A stretch of DNA of 64,000 nucleotides from Clostridium sp. Marseille-P299. GTDB taxonomy: Bacteria > Bacillota > Clostridia > Lachnospirales > Lachnospiraceae. Below the pieces are notes generated by a model. It ran no database searches, had not been told where the DNA came from, and saw nothing but the letters and a program-made list of their open reading frames with translations. Position 1 is the first letter of the stretch; every line of letters begins with the position of its first letter. The position numbers were made by a program, and so were the translations under genes. The DNA is taken from the NCBI RefSeq assembly GCF_900078195.1, contig NZ_FJVE01000004.1, positions 361,071 through 425,070 on the forward strand, read 5' to 3'. Of the stretch, positions 47,095-53,376 are shown piece by piece.

Positions 47095-47343
47095 ATGCAA
47101 ATAAAAGTGTGTATTGGTAGTGCATGCCATATTAAAGGTTCCTATAACGTTATTACGACCTTACAACAGTTGATTGAAGAAGATGAAAAAGGTACAAATA
47201 TTGAACTTAAATCTGTTTTTTGCTTAGGAAATTGCAAGAATGGTGTTTCTATTCAAATTGATGAGGATCCAACGATTTATGGGGTATTACCAAAAGACGT
47301 GAAGCAATTTTACAATGAAATCGTAATTCCAAAATTAAGTTAA
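47095..47343 (+). CDS. small thioredoxin-like [2Fe-2S] protein (second of two in the hydrogenase island)
   Basis: An 82-residue protein with C6-x4-C11 (CIGSAC) and C43-x3-C47 (CLGNC), the same positions as the protein at 37643. Sequence around the sites is closely similar (CIGSSCHLKGS versus CIGSACHIKGS). A GTGGGG site lies 6 bases before the ATG at 47095. It is 95 bp after hydA and followed by a perfect terminator, so it may be the last gene of the hydCBA transcript. Probably an electron carrier associated with the hydrogenases. Confidence 0.83.
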   Translation: MQIKVCIGSACHIKGSYNVITTLQQLIEEDEKGTNIELKSVFCLGNCKNGVSIQIDEDPTIYGVLPKDVKQFYNEIVIPKLS

Positions 47344-47347
47344 GAAA

Positions 47348-47401
47348 AAGGACTTTTGTAAATGTACTCCGTAATTGGAAGATTAATTTACAAAAGTCCT
47401 T
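47348..47401 (+). terminator. terminator of the hydrogenase island
   Basis: AAGGACTTTTGTAAAT at 47348-47363 and ATTTACAAAAGTCCTT at 47386-47401 are exact complements (16 bp), with a 22-base loop and a T-rich tail. Confidence 0.9.
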
Positions 47402-47565
47402 ATTTTAAGTTTTTTAATTTCATTCTGTATTTTCTTTCTATACTTTTATTTTCTTGTTCTTTTAATTTTCATCCTCTAAATTTCCGTCATTTTGATTTCT
47501 ATTCTTTTAAGTTCCACTCTATCAATTTTCTTTCTCTTAACCTTCTCTTTTAAGTCTATATTCCT
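47402..47565. repeat. strongly pyrimidine-biased (plus strand) AT-rich tract
   Basis: About 160 bp in which the plus strand is almost wholly T and C with few purines, and loosely repeats a unit like ttttaattttcatcctctaa with cttttaagttccact. It lies between two converging transcripts, after the hydrogenase terminator. No ORF. The nature is unknown. Confidence 0.4.
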
Positions 47566-48513
47566 CTAATTTTCATACCCTGCCATTAGATTTTTTATAA
47601 ACTCATAACATTTCGGTGTATTTTTTCGAACCATTTCTCTGTATGTATAATACTGTTGGACACTCTCCGCAAAAAATTCTCTAGAATCATTAGTAAAATA
47701 CTCAGCATAACCGGATTTTGCTCTTTCCTCATTATAAATAGCTATCCACTCATCGCTAAATGAAATATAATTATTCAAGCAATCAAGAGCATGTGCAAAT
47801 TCATGAATCACAGCACTTGCAATATATCCCTCATTATTTAAAACATAAATACGCTTCTTTGAATATATGGTCAAACCAATCGTATTTTTCGTTTTCGATT
47901 GATACGTATCTTCGATATTTCTAGTTGTTACAATAAACTTCCATCCTTTATCGGTTAACTCTTCTATCAATGCCTTCGGCAGTTTAGCAATATAATTAAC
48001 TGCTATATCCGCGTAGGATTCATGAGCACCATCTTCCAACCATACTGTAACTACGTCGTAAACTTTATTTCTTTCGGGAATTTCAAATACATCAATTCCT
48101 CCAAAACTTGCGATACGCTTGTTTAATTCACGAATATAAGTGTCTTTTTCAACCATCGAAACGGAGCTACTCTTTGCCATGACTTCATATTTTTTAATAA
48201 CCTTTTCTGAAAGCAAATTACTTGCATTAAGAGTTTCAACTTCCTCTTTTAAATCATTAACTTCTTTTAAAAGTGCTTCATTATCTTTTCTTGCTAACTC
48301 ATTTTCCTTTGTAAGCTTTTTGATTTGGTTTTGGTAATCAAAATTCTCAACTCTAATATTACCAATTTCATCTTGTAATAAATCTGCTGATTGACTCATA
48401 ACAGTAATTTGCTGATTATGACTCATCTTCATACTTGTAAAAAATAAAATTGTAACTATATTACTGCAAAACAATATAGTAATAAGCACAATTAAAAGCT
48501 TGCGGCTTTTCAT
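47566..48513 (-). CDS. membrane-anchored protein with coiled coil and ATLF-like zinc-metallopeptidase domain
   Basis: A 315-residue protein. One membrane segment at about 6-26, a coiled coil at about 40-110 (heptads with leucine, lysine and glutamate), and a C-terminal domain with the zinc motif HEFAH at 237-241 and a downstream acidic residue in REFFAES (E283), arranged as in gluzincins of the anthrax lethal-factor (ATLF / M34) type. It lies outside the membrane by topology, and is therefore a candidate surface-bound peptidase. It may be catalytically inactive, as in several ATLF-like proteins. No close operon partner. Confidence 0.75.
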   Translation of the reverse strand: MKSRKLLIVLITILFCSNIVTILFFTSMKMSHNQQITVMSQSADLLQDEIGNIRVENFDYQNQIKKLTKENELARKDNEALLKEVNDLKEEVETLNASNLLSEKVIKKYEVMAKSSSVSMVEKDTYIRELNKRIASFGGIDVFEIPERNKVYDVVTVWLEDGAHESYADIAVNYIAKLPKALIEELTDKGWKFIVTTRNIEDTYQSKTKNTIGLTIYSKKRIYVLNNEGYIASAVIHEFAHALDCLNNYISFSDEWIAIYNEERAKSGYAEYFTNDSREFFAESVQQYYTYREMVRKNTPKCYEFIKNLMAGYEN

Positions 48514-48814
48514 AGTAATACCTCCAAAAATAAATGTATTATCTTTCGTTTTCTTCTAACCTTCATTCATACGAGAATTTCCACTATTAAACTAAAATTG
48601 TACATTTATTCTTATAATTTGGTATCCTTTCTTAATTTTCATAAGCTCTTATTATACATTTTTTCATTGCTAGTATAGATTGATATATTATATAATTATA
48701 CCATAATTTTATCAATTCAAAAAGAGTAAACACGGAAAAAGAGACTATCACAGCCCTTTTTATATTAATCCTAGGTTGTAATAGTCACTTTTGTTCCTTA
48801 CTAATTCTTTATCC
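48514..48814. other. intergenic region upstream of the ATLF-like gene
   Basis: 301 bp AT-rich. It contains the promoter region for the ATLF-like gene and the rubrerythrin terminator at 48743-48786. Confidence 0.5.
48743..48786 (-). terminator. rubrerythrin terminator
   Basis: GACTATCACAGCC (48743-48755) and GGTTGTAATAGTC (48774-48786) form a 13-bp stem with mismatches. On the minus strand it is followed by TCTCTTTTTCC, 28 bases after the rubrerythrin stop. Confidence 0.7.
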
Positions 48815-49369
48815 TTAAAATTCTTTATACATTTCTTTTTTAGCACCACAAACTGGACATTTATCAGGAGCTTCATCAAGAATAGTATGTCCACAAATTG
48901 GACAGATGTGTACGGATTCTAATTCAATATCTTTACCTTCTTTTGCACATTCCTGAGCTTTCGCAAATAAATCTGCATGAATTTTTTCAGCTTCTAATGC
49001 AAAATGGAAAGAACGCTGAGCACCTTTTTCATCTTGGAATTCAGCTGCATTTAAATACACTGGATACATTTGCTCAACTTCATGTAACTCACCATTGATT
49101 GCACCTTGAAGGTTGTCCACTGTTTTGCCAACTCCAAACACACCGCCTGCTGTTACAGTTGCATCTGTAGTCTCTCCTGCAATTTCATTAAAATGGTTAT
49201 TCGCATGTACTTGCTCTGCATAAGCAATTGCTACAAAAAGCTTTGCTATGTTTTTAAATCCTTCTTTTTCAGCTATTTTAGCCCAAGATAAATATCTCAT
49301 ATGAGCTAAGCTTTCTCCGCCGTAAGCTGAGTGTAAAAAGTCACTTGTCATTGCATTTTTAACTGCCAT
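48815..49369 (-). CDS. rbr: rubrerythrin
   Basis: A 184-residue rubrerythrin. The N-terminal ferritin-like four-helix domain (1-140) shows the di-iron ligand motifs GGESLAHMRY, AYAEQVHANNHF, HEVEQMYPV and ALEAEKIHAD. The C-terminal rubredoxin domain has CPICG and CPVCG. It reduces hydrogen peroxide in anaerobes using electrons from rubredoxin or NADH. AGGAGG lies upstream. It is monocistronic, with a dyad (49470-49494) in the upstream region. Confidence 0.95.
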   Translation of the reverse strand: MAVKNAMTSDFLHSAYGGESLAHMRYLSWAKIAEKEGFKNIAKLFVAIAYAEQVHANNHFNEIAGETTDATVTAGGVFGVGKTVDNLQGAINGELHEVEQMYPVYLNAAEFQDEKGAQRSFHFALEAEKIHADLFAKAQECAKEGKDIELESVHICPICGHTILDEAPDKCPVCGAKKEMYKEF

Positions 49370-49469
49370 AATAATCCTCCTAAACTCGAGAAATAAGTTA
49401 ACATTATTAGAATAAGATTCATATAACGTTAACTACACTTCTTCTCTTTATTATATTTAATAAAGTCCA

Positions 49470-49494
49470 GTGAAAGTGTAAACTACACTTTCAC
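49470..49494. promoter_or_regulatory. perfect dyad between rbr and the korAB genes
   Basis: GTGAAAGTGTA at 49470-49480 and TACACTTTCAC at 49484-49494 form a perfect 11-bp inverted repeat with a 3-base centre. The decamer AACTACACTT occurs here (49481) and again exactly 50 bp earlier (49431). It could be a repressor site for rbr or an RNA hairpin at the end of the korAB transcript. The regulator is unknown. Confidence 0.45.
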
Positions 49495-49565
49495 AAGAAC
49501 AATATTACAAATTAAATATTATTAAAAATATTGACTTATTATTTTAAATTAATACATCAAATACT

Positions 49566-50411
49566 TTATACAAACTCATTAATTAGTTGTTTTACAATAG
49601 AATTATCTATTTTTCTATCCACAAGAGGTTCTCTACCTGCCAACACCTTGTTCTTTTCATGAAATGACAGTTTTTCCTCTTGATAAAGTACACCAATTGG
49701 AATTCTATCATCAAATTCCATTGCACGTCTCATAGCTTCTAATTTATTTGTAGGATCATAATCTTCCTCTATATGGTACACTCTATTTTTATAATATGAA
49801 AACGTGTTAACCTTATTAAAACTAACACAAGGCTGTAGTATATCTACAATTGCATATCCTCTATAGTTAATTGCCTGTTTCATAATTTCAGTCAAATGTT
49901 CTCTATCACCACTAAAAGCTCTTGCAACAAATCCTGCTCCTGCAGTAATCGCCATTAGTACTGGATTTAATGGAGTATTAATACTACCACTTACCTGTAC
50001 ACCAGTAATCTGTCCTTCGGCAGAAGTAGGTGATGCTTGCCCTTTTGTTAAACCGTAAATCTGGTTGTCATGGACAAAGTGTGTAATATCTACATTTCGT
50101 CGAATGTTATGAATAAAATGATTTCCACCTTCTCCATAAGAATCACCATCTCCTGTATCAACAATTACAGTCAACTTATCATTCGCTATTTTAGCTGCAA
50201 CTGCTGCTGGTAAGGATCTACCATGTAAACCGCAAAAACTATTCGCACTTATATATTGAGGGGTTTTTGCTGCCTGACCAATTCCTCCAACCATTAGAAC
50301 TTCATGAGGATCTTTTCCTAATTCTTCAAGTGCTGTCTTAAGACTTTGTAGAATACCAAAATTACCACATCCAGGGCACCAAGCTGTTTCAAATGTTTTA
50401 AATTCACCCAT
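49566..50411 (-). CDS. korB: 2-oxoacid:ferredoxin oxidoreductase, beta subunit
   Basis: A 281-residue thiamine-diphosphate subunit. TAWCPGCGNFGILQSLKTAL opens the fold, with VDTGDGDSYGEGGNHFI (metal and TPP site) and HDNQIYGLTKGQASPTS conserved. Together with the alpha subunit it forms a two-subunit ferredoxin oxidoreductase for 2-oxoglutarate or related acids. It starts one base after the korA stop. No separate [4Fe-4S] gamma or delta gene lies nearby. The exact 2-oxoacid cannot be told. Confidence 0.9.
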   Translation of the reverse strand: MGEFKTFETAWCPGCGNFGILQSLKTALEELGKDPHEVLMVGGIGQAAKTPQYISANSFCGLHGRSLPAAVAAKIANDKLTVIVDTGDGDSYGEGGNHFIHNIRRNVDITHFVHDNQIYGLTKGQASPTSAEGQITGVQVSGSINTPLNPVLMAITAGAGFVARAFSGDREHLTEIMKQAINYRGYAIVDILQPCVSFNKVNTFSYYKNRVYHIEEDYDPTNKLEAMRRAMEFDDRIPIGVLYQEEKLSFHEKNKVLAGREPLVDRKIDNSIVKQLINEFV

Positions 50412-50412
50412 A

Positions 50413-52083
50413 TTACTTCTGACCTCCCTTCTGTACTCTTTCTACGATTTCTTCTCCAGAAATCTGTCTTCCGTCGTATTTTAAAATGCTTTCCGTGCAT
50501 ACAATTCCTGTTTGCTCACGAATTAAATCTTTTAATTGACCAGTTGCATTCTGCTCAACATTAATAATTCGGGTTGCTTGTTTTGCCTTTTGTGTTAATA
50601 GCTTTGTAGGTAGTGGGTAAACATCACCAAAGGATAACGCACCATACTTTCCAGGCTCCGCTTCATTTAATACCTTAATTGCTTCTGCAATCGGACCATA
50701 GGTAGAACCCCATCCAAGTAGTAATGTTTCGCAGTTCTCATCTCCGAAAAATTCTGGCTCAATTAACTCATCTTTTAATAGGTCTAGTTTTTTCATACGT
50801 TTATCCATCATCTGAATACGTACTTCACTAGATTCTGTAATAAAGCCTCTCTCATCATGTTCATCACTATCTGCTGAAACAAAGTTCTTTGATTTACCAG
50901 GGATTAATCTAGGTGAAATTCCACTTTCGGTTAATTTATATCTTAAGTATTCGCCTTCTTTATATTCTGCATTTGAAGGTTCTGCCACCTCAATATTCGA
51001 AATATCAAATGGTTCCACAGTCGCTGTAGAATCACCTAAGTACTGATCACTTAAAATAATAACTGGCATCTGATACTTCTCCGCAATATGAAATGCACGA
51101 ATCGTTTGATAAAATGCATCTTTATGATTTCTTAAAGCAATTACCATTCTAGGGAATTCACCTTGGGATGCTGAGATAACGAATTTTAAATCACTTTGCT
51201 CTGTTCTAGTAGGAAGTCCTGTTGCTGGACCTGGACGTTGAACATCTACGGCAACCAACGGAATTTCTGCAATTGCAGATAACCCTAATGCCTCGACTTT
51301 TAAACAAAAGCCTCCACCAGAGGTTCCTGTCATTGCTCGTGCACCTGCAAAAGACGCTCCAATTGCCATATTAATTGCTGCAATTTCATCTTCTGCCTGT
51401 TCCACAACAAAGTCTGCCTTTTCACTTTTTGATGCTAAATATTCCATAATTGCTGTTGATGGGGACATTGGATATGCTGAATAGAATTTTAGACCTGCTG
51501 CTATAGCTCCTAGAGCTAAAGATTCACTACCTGATAAAACCATCCAATCACTGAATTTACCTTCTGTAAGGGAAAACTTTGTTTCCACACTATCAAAACC
51601 AAGTTTTACTGCCTTTATATTCATATCTATATAAGCTTCTTTAACTAATGACTTCATTGTTTCTTCTACATGGTCCATACCAATACCAAAAAGTTTTAAT
51701 ATGGCACCAATTGCAATACTTCCAGAAACACGTATATTACCAAGTTCTTTTGCCATACCATCCATATTAAGCTTAATTGCTTTTGGGTCGGTTGTATTTA
51801 ATTTTGAATCGCATAAAATAAATCCATCTTTTGTTAGTTCATTTTTATGTAATTCTACAGTATCATCATCTAAAGCTATAATACCGTCTATTTTATTACT
51901 ATGTGATGTTATTTCTTCACTTCCAAAACGAATCAGCGAGAAATTATGTCCTCCTCTTACTCGAGACATAAAGTCTCTAACTGTGAATACATAATAACCT
52001 GCTTTTTTTAATAAAATTTCTAGATTTGCAACCGTTGTATCAATTCCTTGTCCGGCTGCTCCTCCAACTAAAATATTATACAT
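50413..52083 (-). CDS. korA: 2-oxoacid:ferredoxin oxidoreductase, fused gamma-alpha subunit
   Basis: A 556-residue fusion: an N-terminal gamma-like domain (about 1-185; GGAAGQGIDTTVANLEILLKK) followed by the alpha (pyrimidine-binding) region starting near GSESLALGAIAAGLKFYSAYPM, with TGTSGGGFCLKVEALG. The order matches KorA-type proteins. It converts a 2-oxoacid and CoA to acyl-CoA and reduces ferredoxin, feeding the ferredoxin pool used by the hydrogenases. The start follows GGAGGTGCC. Confidence 0.9.
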   Translation of the reverse strand: MYNILVGGAAGQGIDTTVANLEILLKKAGYYVFTVRDFMSRVRGGHNFSLIRFGSEEITSHSNKIDGIIALDDDTVELHKNELTKDGFILCDSKLNTTDPKAIKLNMDGMAKELGNIRVSGSIAIGAILKLFGIGMDHVEETMKSLVKEAYIDMNIKAVKLGFDSVETKFSLTEGKFSDWMVLSGSESLALGAIAAGLKFYSAYPMSPSTAIMEYLASKSEKADFVVEQAEDEIAAINMAIGASFAGARAMTGTSGGGFCLKVEALGLSAIAEIPLVAVDVQRPGPATGLPTRTEQSDLKFVISASQGEFPRMVIALRNHKDAFYQTIRAFHIAEKYQMPVIILSDQYLGDSTATVEPFDISNIEVAEPSNAEYKEGEYLRYKLTESGISPRLIPGKSKNFVSADSDEHDERGFITESSEVRIQMMDKRMKKLDLLKDELIEPEFFGDENCETLLLGWGSTYGPIAEAIKVLNEAEPGKYGALSFGDVYPLPTKLLTQKAKQATRIINVEQNATGQLKDLIREQTGIVCTESILKYDGRQISGEEIVERVQKGGQK

Positions 52084-52425
52084 CTGGCACCTCCTTAAAT
52101 ATCTGTTTTTTTATATTATAATATACTTGTTGATTAAAAACAACCTCGAATTTAAATTGTTGTTAAAAATCTTGTTATATTTTCTGAATTTTATTATCAT
52201 TTTTCAGATAATAGCATATTATTGTGTAATGTTTTGATGTTATTTAATTGCTATTGATAATTTTTGTCGTTTTATTCAATTGTTTATACAATATTAATTT
52301 TAAATATTTTTTCATATAATTGTGAGTTTTTAGTGTAATTTTCTTATTTTTTACTGTAAATAGAAATTCTCATTCTTATGGCACTTTCCTTCTTTTTGCT
52401 TTGTGCAAATCGTGATCATAATTTT

Positions 52426-52524
52426 AAAAAAGCTTTTGACATCTTAATTTTATAAAATAAAAAAGCTTTTAATACCCGAATCTTATAAAATAAAAAAGCT
52501 TTTGACACCCGAATCTTATAAATT
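52426..52524. repeat. 33-bp tandem repeat, three copies
   Basis: Units begin with AAAAAAGCTTTT at 52426, 52459 and 52492, exactly 33 bp apart. Between them the sequence is nearly constant (GACACCCGAATCTTATAAAAT-type), with the first copy the most diverged. Each unit carries the AAAAGCTTTT palindrome. There are no spacers, so it is not a CRISPR array. Confidence 0.85.
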
Positions 52525-52531
52525 AATCAGG

Positions 52532-52552
52532 ACCACCGGCTTAGCCGGTGGT
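52532..52552. repeat. 9-bp GC-rich hairpin of the IS200/605-end type
   Basis: ACCACCGGC, TTA, and GCCGGTGGT form a perfect 9-bp hairpin. Very similar foldback sequences are recognised by TnpA transposases at IS200/IS605 ends, but no transposase or TnpB gene is present. Confidence 0.45.
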
Positions 52553-52569
52553 TTATTCTTATTGCTATA

Positions 52570-52617
52570 CAAAAAAATCGTAAAAGAAATTTGTAAATCA
52601 CAATTTCTTTTACGATT
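52570..52617 (-). terminator. terminator of the kdp operon
   Basis: AATCGTAAAAGAAATT (52576-52591) and AATTTCTTTTACGATT (52602-52617) form a perfect 16-bp stem with a 10-base loop. On the minus strand it is followed by T residues (52570-52577), 51 bases after the kdpE stop. Confidence 0.9.
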
Positions 52618-52668
52618 AAATTAAAACGTATATTTTCGCCTATCATAGTTTTTTAAATTAATACAACC

Positions 52669-53376
52669 TTACACATCCTCGCATCTAAGCATGCGATATC
52701 CCACACCTACATGTGTTTGAATATATTTTGGTGTTGATGTATCTACCTCAATCTTTTTACGCAAAGTAGCCATAAAAACACGTAGCGAAGGAATATCACT
52801 ATCCAGACTGGTTCCCCAAACCTCTTTTAATATAAATTTGTGGGTCAATACTTTTCCTATATTTCTTGCCAATAGACATATTAATTTATATTCAATTGGT
52901 GTTAAGTGCATCTCTACATCATCCACATATACACAGCCAGAGACATAATCTATTTTTAATCCACCATTTACAAATACCGAATTCTCCTCGCTTGTTGTTG
53001 AATTGCTATAATTAATTCGTCTTAATGTTACACGAAGTCTAGCAAGTAATTCCTGCACACTAAAAGGTTTTGTAAGGTAATCATCTGCACCAGCATCTAG
53101 AGCATCTATCTTATCACGATCTTCACTTCTTGCGCTTATTACAATAATCGGAACATTGGACCATGATCGAACTTTTTTAATTATATCAACACCATCCATA
53201 TCTGGTAGTCCCAGATCTAATAATATAACATCCGGATGCTGTGAAACAGCTTCTAATATCGCTTGTCTCCCATTCGCTGCTGTATGAAATTTATAATCTT
53301 GAGTTTCTAACGTCGTTGAAATCAAGTTTTTTATTGCTTGATCATCTTCAACAACAAGGATAAACGGCTTATTCAT
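52669..53376 (-). CDS. kdpE: KdpE response regulator
   Basis: A 235-residue OmpR/PhoB-type regulator. The receiver domain has the acidic pair EDD near residue 10, the phospho-acceptor in VILLDLGLPDMDG and the KPFSVQEL lysine; the C-terminal winged helix includes LTPIEYKLICLLARN and RVFMATLRKKIE. It activates kdp genes under K+ limitation. The ATG at 53376 overlaps the kdpD end by 8 bases and has GAGGAGG in kdpD. It is the last gene of the operon. Confidence 0.94.
   Translation of the reverse strand: MNKPFILVVEDDQAIKNLISTTLETQDYKFHTAANGRQAILEAVSQHPDVILLDLGLPDMDGVDIIKKVRSWSNVPIIVISARSEDRDKIDALDAGADDYLTKPFSVQELLARLRVTLRRINYSNSTTSEENSVFVNGGLKIDYVSGCVYVDDVEMHLTPIEYKLICLLARNIGKVLTHKFILKEVWGTSLDSDIPSLRVFMATLRKKIEVDTSTPKYIQTHVGVGYRMLRCEDV

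Larger units (their letters stand above)
52084..52668. other. 585-bp intergenic region between kdpE and korA, carrying repeats and hairpins
   Basis: Both flanking genes are on the minus strand. The part near korA is a plain AT-rich promoter region. From 52426 there is a 33-bp tandem repeat, a GC-rich IS200/605-like hairpin (52532-52552) and the kdp terminator (52570-52617). No ORF seen. Confidence 0.6.

Noticed and set aside
52426..52524. CRISPR array
   Set aside because: The 33-bp repeats are directly joined without unique spacers, only three copies occur, and no cas gene is nearby.
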